Shown here piece by piece: positions 14,977-23,422 of a stretch of 64,000 bases of DNA. The first letter of the stretch is position 1; each line of letters opens with the position of its first letter. The position numbers and the translations under genes were made by a program. The notes below the pieces were generated by a model, which saw only the letters and a list, made by a program, of their open reading frames with translations, had not been told where the DNA came from and made no database searches. Location of the stretch: the NCBI RefSeq assembly GCF_001942345.1, contig NZ_MKKI01000003.1, positions 62,001 to 126,000 on the forward strand, read 5' to 3'. Source of the DNA: Corynebacterium sp. CNJ-954. GTDB taxonomy: Bacteria; Actinomycetota; Actinomycetes; Mycobacteriales; Mycobacteriaceae.

Positions 14977-15176
14977 ACTGGGATGCAGTATTCATCACGC
15001 TAGGTTCAGTAAGCCTCATAGTAGCTGGGCTACTTCTAGTGATCGGGCCGCTTTTCATCGAAGAAAACCTTCGATCCGAGGATAGGAAGAACGCATACTG
15101 CAAGGGGGCGGTGGTAGTCCCCACGCTCATAATCGCCGGGGCACTGCTCCTCGGGCTGGGGGTGCCAACTGGATAA
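14973..15176 (+). CDS. Small two-helix membrane protein
   Basis: 67 residues with two strongly hydrophobic spans (about 6-27 and 45-62) and a charged loop between. It ends 8 bases inside the helicase gene. Perhaps works with the similar protein at 14639. Function unknown. Confidence 0.6.
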   Translation: MNWDAVFITLGSVSLIVAGLLLVIGPLFIEENLRSEDRKNAYCKGAVVVPTLIIAGALLLGLGVPTG

Positions 15177-16476
15177 GCTCAAACACAAAGCAGAACGAGC
15201 CGTCATCGGAGGATGCCTACGTACCCCCGACATTATCCCCGAAACCCTCACCCACACAAGCCCCGCAGACTTCGGAAACGCCGTCTACCGGGGCTTCTTT
15301 GATGCCATCGTCGAGGGCTACAACGCGGGCAAAGTCACCAACGAACTCAGCGGCCAGAACTACGTCATGGAAAAGGGCCTACTCGGCAGTAGCGCCCTAG
15401 CTGAGGCGTGGGGTGACATCATCCGAGAAGCACCCCTACCCGCTACGGTCAGCCTCCACGCACACCATGTGCATGAGAACGCTATCCGTCGGCGGTTGGA
15501 GCAGGCGGAGCAGAAGTTCCACGACGCTCACCGTGAAGGCCGATCATTGGCGGAACTGCGGCAGTACGCGCAGGAACTGGTGGACGCGGCGGAGGATGAC
15601 GCGGCGACGGACGCTAGACGTATCGGAGACACCCTCGATCAACTGTTGGACGAGATCAGTGCCCGGGGTGATGGGGAGATGCCTGACTTTATCCCCACTG
15701 GCTTCCGGGATCTTGATGAACTGTTGAACGGCGGGTTGAAGGCGGGGCAGATGGTGATCGTCGCCGCCCGCCCCGGGGTTGGTAAGTCCACGCTCGCGCT
15801 CGACATCATGCGGGAAATGAGCATCAGGCGCGGCGAACCAAGCCTGCTGTTCAGCCTCGAGATGACCGAGGACGAGGTACAGGAACGCGCGCTGTCCGCA
15901 GAAGCGCAGGTGAAGATCGGGTGCGTGAAGTCCGGCAACATGTCCGAAGCAGAGTGGGGCAGGGTCGCCGCAGCACGCGACACCCTCACGGAAGCGCCGT
16001 TGTGGGTGGACGACAACCCTGAGCTGACGATGGTGGACATCACCGCGAAAGCGAAGCTCGCGGTCCGGCATCACGGTGTGCGGCTGATCGCTATCGACTA
16101 CCTCCAGTTGTTGAAGTCGGGAGTGAAGGAAGAATCCCGGCAGCAGGAAGTGTCGTCATTCAGCCGTCAGATCAAACTCCTGGCGAAGTCGTGCAAGATA
16201 CCTGTCATCGCCGTGGCACAGCTGAACCGTGGCGTGGAGCAGCGCGGGGAAGACGCAATGCCAAAGCCTTCCGACCTGCGCGAATCAGGCTCGCTCGAAA
16301 TGGATGCCGATGTTGTGCTCCTTCTGAACAGGCCCGACGCGCAAAACAAGGACCATGAGAAGGCTGGGGAAACAACGATCATCGTGGGCAAGAACCGAGG
16401 CGGAGCGACGGGGACCGTGACAGTCGCAAACCAACTTCATTTTTCTAGATTTGTTGACATGAGACAGGAGGTTTAA
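15169..16476 (+). CDS. dnaB: Replicative DNA helicase DnaB
   Basis: 435 residues if started at CTG 15169. No ATG, GTG or TTG is available upstream in this frame, while GGGGG lies 6 bases before the CTG and the reading gives the expected DnaB opening (LKHKAERAVIGGCL). The N-terminal collar domain is followed by a RecA-type motor: Walker A ARPGVGKST near residue 204, SLEM near 229, Walker B RLIAIDYLQLL near 309, and the Arg-finger-bearing tail. Unwinds the phage fork, loaded by the initiator encoded at 11105. The CTG start is the main oddity; a single extra base upstream is the alternative explanation. Confidence 0.9.
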   Translation: MDKLKHKAERAVIGGCLRTPDIIPETLTHTSPADFGNAVYRGFFDAIVEGYNAGKVTNELSGQNYVMEKGLLGSSALAEAWGDIIREAPLPATVSLHAHHVHENAIRRRLEQAEQKFHDAHREGRSLAELRQYAQELVDAAEDDAATDARRIGDTLDQLLDEISARGDGEMPDFIPTGFRDLDELLNGGLKAGQMVIVAARPGVGKSTLALDIMREMSIRRGEPSLLFSLEMTEDEVQERALSAEAQVKIGCVKSGNMSEAEWGRVAAARDTLTEAPLWVDDNPELTMVDITAKAKLAVRHHGVRLIAIDYLQLLKSGVKEESRQQEVSSFSRQIKLLAKSCKIPVIAVAQLNRGVEQRGEDAMPKPSDLRESGSLEMDADVVLLLNRPDAQNKDHEKAGETTIIVGKNRGGATGTVTVANQLHFSRFVDMRQEV

Positions 16477-17105
16477 TGGAGAGAATCCCAGTTCCGACTT
16501 GGGAAGGTGAATATTCAGTAGACGCAAACGGGGAAGTATGGTCCGAAGCGAAACGCGTTGAGGGAAAGAATGGCACGCACAGAACGCTAAAGGCGAAGCC
16601 GCTTAAGAAATGCCTGGCGAAGAATGGGTACTGGCAGGTTGGGATTAGAAACGCGACTCGGGGAAGGAAGACCTATGAAGTTCACCGCGTCGTTGCGTGG
16701 GCGCACTACGGGGAGTGCCCTGACGGCATGCAGGTTAGGCACCTCGACGGAAACAAGCTAAACAACCGTCCAGAAAATCTCCGGTATGGGACGCAGGCTG
16801 AAAATAATAACGACAAGAAAATCCACGGAACAGACCACTACGCTAGCCGTGACCATTGCGACTACGGCCATTTCTATATTCCAGGCAGCTTCTCGCAGAA
16901 GGAGTTTCTAAAGGATGGCAGCAGATTCTGTGTCCCCTGTAACCGTGCACGGGGTTGGATACGCAATCATCCTGAGTTCGCTGAACATTTTGAAGAAATC
17001 TCGGACTTGTACTACATGGAGATCAAAGAAGAGTTGTATTCGGGAAAACGTAATCGTACCGAAAGAATCCTAGAACACCTACATCGTCCTGGATTGGCAG
17101 CGTAA
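16476..17105 (+). CDS. HNH homing endonuclease with NUMOD4 domain
   Basis: 209 residues. An N-terminal NUMOD4 motif (WEGEYSVDANGEVWSEAKR) is followed by the HNH core (VHRVVAWAHYGECPDGMQVRHLDGNKLNNRPENLRYGT, about residues 69-106) and a Cys-containing C-terminal domain that may bind DNA. Free-standing HNH enzymes of this kind spread by cutting homologous phage genes. It sits exactly between helicase and dUTPase and its codon use is more AT-rich than its neighbours, both signs of recent entry. Confidence 0.85.
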   Translation: MERIPVPTWEGEYSVDANGEVWSEAKRVEGKNGTHRTLKAKPLKKCLAKNGYWQVGIRNATRGRKTYEVHRVVAWAHYGECPDGMQVRHLDGNKLNNRPENLRYGTQAENNNDKKIHGTDHYASRDHCDYGHFYIPGSFSQKEFLKDGSRFCVPCNRARGWIRNHPEFAEHFEEISDLYYMEIKEELYSGKRNRTERILEHLHRPGLAA

Positions 17106-17114
17106 GGAGACACA

Positions 17115-17537
17115 CTGAACATCAACATCATCGCGGACGACAACCACGCGCCCATCCGGCAGCACTCCACAGACGCCGGGGCTGACCTCAAAGCCGCCGA
17201 GAACACCGTCATACTCCCCGGATACGCGGAACTCATCACAACCGGCGTGAAGGTCGCAATCCCGCCGGGGTATGTCGGGTACGTGTACTCACGTTCGGGC
17301 CTGTCGGCACGGCGGCGAGTGCGGGTAGCGAACGGCGTGGGCGTCATCGACTCTGACTATCGCGGGGAGTTGAAGGTGCAGCTTGAAAACGCGGGCGACC
17401 AACCCTTCGAAGTGACAGACGGTGACCGCATCGCACAGCTCGTCATCCAGAAGGTAGAACTCCCCACCTTCACCCGTGTCACCACCCTCGAAGCAACCGG
17501 CAGAGGCGAAGGAGGCCACGGGTCAACCGGAACATAA
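17115..17537 (+). CDS. dut: dUTPase
   Basis: 140 residues from CTG 17115: AAGGAG lies 5 bases upstream and no ATG, GTG or TTG follows the previous stop before the first conserved motif. All five trimeric dUTPase motifs are present: STDAGADL, YSRSGLS, GVIDSDYRGE, DRIAQLVI and a C-terminal GRGEGGHGSTG where His replaces the usual Phe that stacks on uracil. It hydrolyses dUTP to dUMP, feeding ThyX and keeping uracil out of phage DNA. Confidence 0.92.
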   Translation: MNINIIADDNHAPIRQHSTDAGADLKAAENTVILPGYAELITTGVKVAIPPGYVGYVYSRSGLSARRRVRVANGVGVIDSDYRGELKVQLENAGDQPFEVTDGDRIAQLVIQKVELPTFTRVTTLEATGRGEGGHGSTGT

Positions 17538-17557
17538 AACACCCACCCGAACACTGG

Positions 17558-17734
17558 GTGATCGACATGCTCAACTACGGCAAACCCCTAGGACTAGCCA
17601 CGTTGAAAGCGTGCGTGGAGGAACACCACAAACCGCAAATCCCGGACATCATGGACCGTCTTGTCGAGGAGGGCAAGGCGGTTCGACTACGTAAAGACCT
17701 ATACCAAGCAGTGGAGAGCAATGGCAGACCTTGA
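17558..17734 (+). CDS. Small winged-helix-like protein
   Basis: At least 58 residues from GTG 17558; coding potential reaches back to about 17522 (AGGAGG upstream there, but only GTC and other non-start codons), so the start is open. The sequence CVEEHHKPQIPDIMDRLVEEGKAVRL resembles a small winged helix. Possibly a regulator. Frame continuity with the next genes supports coding. Confidence 0.5.
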   Translation: MIDMLNYGKPLGLATLKACVEEHHKPQIPDIMDRLVEEGKAVRLRKDLYQAVESNGRP

Positions 17735-17948
17735 ATCACTACGGCACCTAGCCGCACCCAAATACCGCAACACCCTCGAATGGTGGGGATCGTTCACCGA
17801 GGAGGAACAGGAACTCCTGTCACAGGTGATCCTCAACAACCCAGCACCCACGGTCGTGGATGCGCTGCGGGAGAACGCGGACTACCCGTTCAGTATCACA
17901 TCACTCAAAGCGCTACGCGAGACCCTGCGGAAGGACATGAATGGCTGA
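17721..17948 (+). CDS. Small hypothetical protein
   Basis: 75 residues from ATG 17721, overlapping both neighbours. Two helices around TEEEQELLSQVIL and ITSLKALRETLRKDM suggest a helix-turn-helix-like unit. No family recognised. Confidence 0.57.
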   Translation: MADLESLRHLAAPKYRNTLEWWGSFTEEEQELLSQVILNNPAPTVVDALRENADYPFSITSLKALRETLRKDMNG

Positions 17949-19070
17949 TCTTGACAAGTTGAAAGCGTTGACCACGCCGCCTGCCCCGTCGGGTTGGACG
18001 CCGGGCGTGCAGTGGGACGGGGAGACGGGCAGCGTCACCACGTATCCGCGTGAGGATGCGGAAGCGCCCCGAAACGAACAGTGGGATAGCGTTCTCGAAC
18101 GTTTCGGCCTGGACCCGCAGCGGTACATGGTGGACGGACCTGTCAGACACAGTGCTTGGGATGTGCCGGGGCACGGCATCCAGCACGCGCACAAAGCGCG
18201 GATCGTGGAGCGCCCTGAACGCCGCTTCGACATCGAAGACCTGTTGGACGCGGTGTACGCGGACCCGGACTATCCGGACAATCCCCGGAGTGGTGGCGCA
18301 CCATCATGCTCAGTGACACCCACATCGGCAAGTCGCTGGAAGACGGCGGCGGAACCGACATCATCATCAGCAGGTGGAAGAACAGTGTGGACCGGGCGTT
18401 GGAGGACGGCCCGTTCGAGGGCATCAACCTCGTAATCGGAGGTGACCTCATCGAGGGGTACGTCTCACAGCACGGGAAGAACATCGGCGGCTGCGACCTC
18501 ACCCTCACCGAGCAGATCCGCGTCGCGTCACACATGGTGTCCGACACGATCCAGCAGTGCCTAGGCGCAGCGGAAGAGGTCGTTGTTGCCGCTGTACCGG
18601 GGAATCACGGGGAAAGTACCCGCGTGGCGAACGTGTCCATGACGGACTCGCATGATCTTCAGATCGTCAACAACGTGCAGCAGGCACTAGAACTCGCCCG
18701 ACTGTCGGACCGTGTGAGCTTCTACTACCCCGAGCCGAACACTGGCGACGTGACCTACACGGCAGGGGACTTGACCTACACCGTGGTGCACGGGCACCGG
18801 TTCAGCGGCGGGCCTGTCAACGGCGCGGAGCGTTGGTGGTCGGGTCAGATCACGAACGACCGGCCACCAGCATCAGCAGATGTGCTGTTGTTTGGCCATT
18901 TTCACGGGATGCGGGCGTGGTCGTACACGGCACGACGGTGGATCATGTGCGCCCCCGCGCTTGAAACCCAGTCAACGTGGTTCGCCAACAGTACTGGCGC
19001 GACCGGCAACCCGGGCGTCCTCATCTTCGATGATCTGGACGGACAACCCGCAAACATCAGCATCGTCTAG
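17941..19070 (+). pseudogene. Metallophosphoesterase (DNA-repair nuclease-like), frameshifted
   Basis: Frame one from ATG 17941 gives 115 residues of an N-terminal extension (ending FDIEDLLDAVYADPDYPDN). The phosphoesterase body continues one frame over as PEWWRTIMLSDTHIGKS. Adding one C to the C4 run at 18283-18286 joins them perfectly. The body has the metal-binding motifs SDTHIG, GGDLIEG, PGNHGE, and GHFHG. Repaired length is about 376 residues. Likely a phage nuclease or phosphodiesterase acting on DNA; a second, shorter family member is at 22548. Confidence 0.8.
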
Positions 19071-19078
19071 GAGGGCGC

Positions 19079-19444
19079 ATGGAAGAAAAAATCAATCCCC
19101 AACACTACAAAAGGAAGAACATTGAAGCAATCGAGGTAATTGAATCATTCTTTCCCGAGTCACCGCACTTGGCGAATGCTTTTAAATATTTGAGCAGGAT
19201 GGGGCGTAAAGATAGTGAAAAAGAAGAATGCGGAAAGGCAATTTGGTATATTCTGCGCTACCTTCACGCTACAGGCCAGGGGCACCCGGATGTCGGTGAA
19301 TTCATAAAGCTCCTCGGCTACGAAAATGGGGCGATTGTCGTAGATCGGTCGGGCGTAGGTGAGTGTCGGTATGAAGTAAACGGATCTCGCGGAGATTACA
19401 TAGAACTTAGCTCTGCAATGTCGTCGGTTCGTATATATGACTGA
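19079..19444 (+). CDS. DUF3310 family protein
   Basis: 121 residues. The N-terminal half is the DUF3310 signature: INPQHYKRKNIEAIEVIESF, HLANAFKYLSRMGRK, and KAIWYILRYL. These small helical proteins are common in phages near nucleotide-metabolism genes; biochemical role unknown. DNA is clearly more AT-rich than the flanking genes, pointing to separate acquisition. Confidence 0.8.
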   Translation: MEEKINPQHYKRKNIEAIEVIESFFPESPHLANAFKYLSRMGRKDSEKEECGKAIWYILRYLHATGQGHPDVGEFIKLLGYENGAIVVDRSGVGECRYEVNGSRGDYIELSSAMSSVRIYD

Positions 19445-19595
19445 CCCCGTCAACGAGTTATACGACAACGCACATAAAACACACCGCCGCGACTACGAGG
19501 TCACGGCGGTTTTTCATGTCGCAGCCCCCACATGGGAAGAAGCTATCCGCATTGCGCAGGATGATGTTCACGCGGGGGAGTGGGACGCGAACTAG
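19437..19595 (+). CDS. Small hypothetical protein
   Basis: 52 residues from ATG 19437, overlapping the stop of the previous gene, so translated by coupling rather than its own ribosome site. Strand-helix pattern (YEVTAVFHVAAPTWEEAIRIAQDD). Function unknown. Confidence 0.5.
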   Translation: MTDPVNELYDNAHKTHRRDYEVTAVFHVAAPTWEEAIRIAQDDVHAGEWDAN

Positions 19596-19632
19596 GCACT
19601 GGGCGCGAGCCGCACTGCCGAGGAGGAGAGAA

Positions 19633-19791
19633 GTGACCCCTGAGCAGGAGGCGTTCGCACGACACTGCGGGCGCGAAGACCGAAACACCGAGTACCGGCA
19701 GGACGAGCAAGACATGCGTGCTGCTGGATACCGCTACAAGCCTGGTGCTTACGGCGGGTATTACCGCACTTACCGAGAGGACGAAGGATGA
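19633..19791 (+). CDS. Small hypothetical protein
   Basis: 52 residues from GTG 19633 (AGGAGGAG upstream). Charged, ending with a Tyr/Gly run (YRYKPGAYGGYYRTY). No family recognised. Confidence 0.52.
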   Translation: MTPEQEAFARHCGREDRNTEYRQDEQDMRAAGYRYKPGAYGGYYRTYREDEG

Positions 19792-19940
19792 CCGAGATGA
19801 TGCCTAATGGTGGTCCTATTTATGTGTACATCAACGGCCGAAGCGTGGGACAGGCTACGAACGTGGCATTCGAAGGAAACGCCTTCTGGCCCGCAACCAA
19901 GTTATCGATAGAGATGGAAGAGGAGTACCCCAATGACTGA
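19788..19940 (+). CDS. Small hypothetical protein
   Basis: 50 residues with ATGA overlaps on both sides. A small beta-type sequence (PIYVYINGRSVGQATNVAFEG) with an acidic tail. No family recognised. Confidence 0.5.
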   Translation: MTEMMPNGGPIYVYINGRSVGQATNVAFEGNAFWPATKLSIEMEEEYPND

Positions 19941-20778
19941 CCAGACCCCCGTGACCGACGACGACCGCAAAGCACACGAGTGGTGTGCCCAAGAAGTCGA
20001 TGGAACCCCCGAGGGGGTGCTCCCCCATCTACACGCTGTCGCCCGCGCTATCCGTGCTCATGTCCCCGCCCCGCCTGCAACCCTCGCCGACGAGATTCGA
20101 GACCGTTTCCTGCCAACAGATGATAGCCCCGACAACGAGGAACGCGCCACCGTCCTCGCCCTCGCTGATTGTGTGGAAGCCGTCGAACATGCACTCGATT
20201 ACCACAAGAAATGGTCAGAGGTGAACGGCAAGGCAATTGCAGAAGTGACGAAAATCGTTTCAGAGGCTCACGTCGGGAGACCCGGCCAGTTGACCACGGA
20301 TTGTGTCAAGCAGCTTCTACAGGAGCGCGACGAGGCCCGCGCCGAGGTGGAGCGGCTGACCAGGGATCGAACTAGCAAGGAATCCTTGCCGGTTGCCCTG
20401 CCCGACCCCGCCGACGTGCCGGAGGGTGAGGCGTGGCTGGTGAAAGACAGTGAGCGGAATGCGGTAGGCGTCCGAGTCGGGGCTTTCCCCACTCCGCCAT
20501 GGAGCGTCGTTGATCTTGACTCCGGCGGAGTAAGTCGACTCAGTGACTCCTCCGTCACCCTCGTCTCGCGCCTGGTGCCGGACACCCGCCGCGTGATCGA
20601 CCGGGCCGAAGACCTCGACAAGCTGCCCGTGGGCTCCATCGTGCTCGACAATGACGGCGATCCGTGTAAGAAGATCTCGGAGGGGAACTTTGAATGCGGA
20701 AGTGCAATCTTCTCCGCCGAGGGGCTGCTGCGGCTCAGCGCAGAAGTGACCGTGATCCACGAGGGGGTGACGGCATGA
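19933..20778 (+). CDS. Coiled-coil hypothetical protein, paralogue of 13633-14367
   Basis: 281 residues. The N-terminal ~75 residues contain KAHEWCAQEV and a conserved-looking globular region; a coiled coil spans about 90-140. The C-terminal ~140 residues share the VTLVSRLVPDTRRVIDRAEDLDKLP block and overall plan with the protein at 13633. The gene pair therefore represents an internal duplication with exchanged N termini. Function unknown. Confidence 0.65.
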   Translation: MTDQTPVTDDDRKAHEWCAQEVDGTPEGVLPHLHAVARAIRAHVPAPPATLADEIRDRFLPTDDSPDNEERATVLALADCVEAVEHALDYHKKWSEVNGKAIAEVTKIVSEAHVGRPGQLTTDCVKQLLQERDEARAEVERLTRDRTSKESLPVALPDPADVPEGEAWLVKDSERNAVGVRVGAFPTPPWSVVDLDSGGVSRLSDSSVTLVSRLVPDTRRVIDRAEDLDKLPVGSIVLDNDGDPCKKISEGNFECGSAIFSAEGLLRLSAEVTVIHEGVTA

Positions 20779-21083
20779 CCCGCATCAAGATCACCGACCT
20801 GGAACAGTTCGCCCTCGACGACCTGTGGAGGCCTTACCTCCCCCTGCACCCCGGCTACAACCCGAAGGAGTACCAGCAGTTCCGCGACGCCTACATCGGC
20901 GGCATCGCCGGAACCTACGATCCCGACTTCCTCGAAGCCACCCTCCTCATGCTCCGCAAGAACCCCATTCTCGCCGGACATGCAATCGACCGCGCCCAGC
21001 GCGTCGGTTACCGCATCCCCTTCTACGTGCAGCACCCTCTGGTGGACTTCCTCATCGAGCACAAGGCGGTGGCCCGACGATGA
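20775..21083 (+). CDS. Hypothetical protein
   Basis: 102 residues from ATG 20775. Pro/Tyr-rich with two amphipathic helices; RPYLPLHPGYNPKEYQQF near the N terminus. No family recognised. Confidence 0.57.
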   Translation: MTRIKITDLEQFALDDLWRPYLPLHPGYNPKEYQQFRDAYIGGIAGTYDPDFLEATLLMLRKNPILAGHAIDRAQRVGYRIPFYVQHPLVDFLIEHKAVARR

Positions 21084-21379
21084 CCCGCATCAACGACGTG
21101 GAGAAACTGATAGCCAAGATATCGCGGGGCACCGCACCGTCAATGACTTGCGCTAACGCCATTGAACGAGACGGGCACCTGCTGCCCGACCTGCCGAAAC
21201 CGACCAACAACGACCCCGACTACGCCCCCGTGTGGCAGGTAGGGGGCACGGAGTACGAGGGACAACACGACGGGTCCGTACTGATCGACACAGGCTCACC
21301 GTCTGGCCCTCTAGTCATAACCCGCCAGCAGGTCTTATTGATCCTCGCGGCATCCGAATCAAGAGGAGCACACCAATGA
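21080..21379 (+). CDS. Hypothetical protein, pair member A
   Basis: 99 residues from ATG 21080. Plan: N-terminal helix, LLPDLPKPTNNDPDYAPVWQVGG, strands, and C-terminal LVITRQQVLLILAA. The next protein (21376-21732) has the same plan (PDLPEPDNTYPEWEVGD ... LKLTPAQVQAIIAA), so they are tandem paralogues. Function unknown. Confidence 0.58.
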   Translation: MTRINDVEKLIAKISRGTAPSMTCANAIERDGHLLPDLPKPTNNDPDYAPVWQVGGTEYEGQHDGSVLIDTGSPSGPLVITRQQVLLILAASESRGAHQ

Positions 21380-21732
21380 CCAGTGAGAAAGAACTACGGA
21401 AGATTGCCGCCGAGGAAGTCACCCGCGCCGTGTTTCACCACACACCCTTGTGGGAGGACTACCCCGAGCTGACAGAAGACGAATGGGTCCGAGTCGTCGA
21501 CCTCATATCCGACTGGCCGATCCCGGACCTGCCAGAGCCGGACAACACCTACCCCGAATGGGAGGTCGGAGACCTGTCGATCAGCCCAAGTGTGACTAAC
21601 GGAAGCGTGTTTCTCGAATGGGAGGAACCATACGTCCACGCGAACGGAACGCGATTCCGGACCTTAAAACTCACCCCCGCCCAGGTGCAGGCGATCATCG
21701 CCGCGCACTACCACCGAGAGGACCAGGAATGA
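21376..21732 (+). CDS. Hypothetical protein, pair member B
   Basis: 118 residues from ATG 21376, overlapping its relative. An extended helical N terminus (about 45 residues) precedes the shared PDLPEPDNTYPEWEV block and C-terminal helix. Tandem duplication is the likely origin. No family recognised. Confidence 0.58.
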   Translation: MTSEKELRKIAAEEVTRAVFHHTPLWEDYPELTEDEWVRVVDLISDWPIPDLPEPDNTYPEWEVGDLSISPSVTNGSVFLEWEEPYVHANGTRFRTLKLTPAQVQAIIAAHYHREDQE

Positions 21733-21974
21733 GCAACATCGACGACGTTGTAGCGAACGCGATTGACCCCGAGATCATCTATACGCCCGCCGAACTCGAA
21801 GCCCTGGACCCTGACACCGTCCTCAACGACGCATCGGGCGCTGTGGACACGGCAGAAGGTATGCAGTGGGCCGTGGGCAGGGGCTGGCTCGCACCTGTCT
21901 TCCCCGCCGTGGTGGTCGCTTCGGGCGCACACCTCCGCGCCTGCCGGGAAGCACTCGAAGGAGAGACTCCATGA
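21729..21974 (+). CDS. Hypothetical protein
   Basis: 81 residues from ATG 21729. Acidic N-terminal half and a short hydrophobic stretch (GWLAPVFPAVVVASGAHL, about 52-69), too polar around it for a sure membrane span. No family recognised. Confidence 0.55.
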   Translation: MSNIDDVVANAIDPEIIYTPAELEALDPDTVLNDASGAVDTAEGMQWAVGRGWLAPVFPAVVVASGAHLRACREALEGETP

Positions 21975-22351
21975 CCCCCGAGGAAGCACAGGCCCTCGAA
22001 CCCGGCACAACCCCCGGACCGTGGAAGGCCAACCACTCGCAGCACGGCGTTTCCTACGTCACCGAGCAAGAGTGGTACGGGCACATCGGCAGCGGCGAGA
22101 ACGGGCACGTTGAGGCCGAGTACACCCCAGCAGACGCGGACCTCATTGCCGCTGCCCCGGACATGCGCGCCACCATCGCCGCACAGACGTGGGAGTACGG
22201 GGTAGAGCGGAGTGACCGTGGCGGTCCCCCGTACACGGTGTGGTACGAGAGCGAGCACGCCGCCCGACAGGCCACGCAGCGGCCCCACCTGGTCGACCGG
22301 GACGCCCGCCTCGTTCGTCGTCCTGTCGGCCCCGTAGAGGTGGTGGAGTGA
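21971..22351 (+). CDS. Hypothetical phage protein
   Basis: 126 residues from ATG 21971. The first 65 residues match a widespread small phage domain style (EALEPGTTPGPWKA ... ADLIAAAPDMRATIAAQ), recognisable though unnamed. The remainder is Arg/Glu-rich. Role unknown. Confidence 0.6.
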   Translation: MTPEEAQALEPGTTPGPWKANHSQHGVSYVTEQEWYGHIGSGENGHVEAEYTPADADLIAAAPDMRATIAAQTWEYGVERSDRGGPPYTVWYESEHAARQATQRPHLVDRDARLVRRPVGPVEVVE

Positions 22352-22551
22352 TCGACTACCTAGACGCTGACCGACTCGTGCAGATCGGGCGGGTTCAGAA
22401 GTTCATCGCAAAGATCAACGAGGAGATTGACCCCACTTGGGACACGCTGCGGTTTGAGTGGCGGCTTGTGGACGATGACACGCGGGAAGTTTTGGCGCGG
22501 GGGGATTTTGGTGAACGACCCGAACTCGGACCAGAAAAGGAGAACGGATGA
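22348..22551 (+). CDS. Small hypothetical protein
   Basis: 67 residues from GTG 22348, overlapping the previous stop. One helix and two strands (LRFEWRLVDDDTREVLARG). No family recognised. Confidence 0.52.
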   Translation: MIDYLDADRLVQIGRVQKFIAKINEEIDPTWDTLRFEWRLVDDDTREVLARGDFGERPELGPEKENG

Positions 22552-23159
22552 CTGACTGGTTCACAGCAGACCTACACCTCGGACACGAAGCCGTGGCGAG
22601 CATTCGCGACATGTCCAACGATGAACACACCGCCACCATCTACGAGAACCTGGTAAGCGCCACCAACAGCGGAGACCGTCTATTCATCCTCGGAGACCTT
22701 GTTAGCGGATTCGAAACCCCAGAAGACGAGATACAACGCGTCGCCCGCCTAGCTATGACGATGAACCGCTACAACGTCAAAGTGCATGTAATCGCCGGGA
22801 ACCACGACTGCATCCACCCCAAGCGCAGCAAAGCGCACCGGTACCTCTACGGATACTCCTACGTCGTGGACAGTGTCGCCAGCGCGGGAACCCTGAAGAT
22901 AGCCGGGCAGCGCGCAGTGCTTAGCCACTACCCGTACGACGGCGACCACACAGGCGAAGACCGCGACATCCAATGGCGTGCAAGAGACCTCGGAGCGCCG
23001 ATCATCCACGGACACACCCACGCCTCGGAGCCGGTGTCGTGGTCACGGCAGGGGACACTGCAAATCTGCGTCAGCCTTGACGCTTGGGATATGCGCCCGG
23101 TCAGCAAGGACGAACTGGCGCGACTGATTGAACGAAACCAGAAGAAGGAGAACGGATGA
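22548..23159 (+). CDS. Metallophosphoesterase
   Basis: 203 residues. Calcineurin-like phosphoesterase with all metal ligands: DLHLGH (8-13), GDLV (49-52), GNHD (84-87), SHYP (126-129) and GHTH (155-158). Short phage versions probably act as nucleases or cyclic-nucleotide phosphodiesterases; substrate not predictable. Unlike the family member at 17941 it is intact. Confidence 0.88.
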   Translation: MTDWFTADLHLGHEAVASIRDMSNDEHTATIYENLVSATNSGDRLFILGDLVSGFETPEDEIQRVARLAMTMNRYNVKVHVIAGNHDCIHPKRSKAHRYLYGYSYVVDSVASAGTLKIAGQRAVLSHYPYDGDHTGEDRDIQWRARDLGAPIIHGHTHASEPVSWSRQGTLQICVSLDAWDMRPVSKDELARLIERNQKKENG

Positions 23160-23422
23160 CGCCACTACGATTACACCGTCCGCCACCCGGGTACTGGTGG
23201 GACGTGCGAGACAACCGACCACGATCAGTCACGATTCGGGCATACGAGCGCATGTCCGGCATCTTCCGCACCGCGCACGTCGCCTACTTCGAGTCCGAAC
23301 TATGCACCCTCGGACCAAAAGCAGAAGACACCGCATGGCAGTGGACCAAGGACTTCTACGACGCGAAGACTAAACCGTCGCCAGGGATCATCTACACAAC
23401 AACACCTCCGAAGGAGAACTAG
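23156..23422 (+). CDS. Small hypothetical protein with PPxGYxW motif
   Basis: 88 residues. Opens with RLHRPPPGYWWDVRDN; similar openings occur in the proteins at 29288 and 29490, suggesting a small phage-specific family with three members. The rest is a mixed helix-strand region. Ends directly before thyX. Confidence 0.55.
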   Translation: MTPLRLHRPPPGYWWDVRDNRPRSVTIRAYERMSGIFRTAHVAYFESELCTLGPKAEDTAWQWTKDFYDAKTKPSPGIIYTTTPPKEN

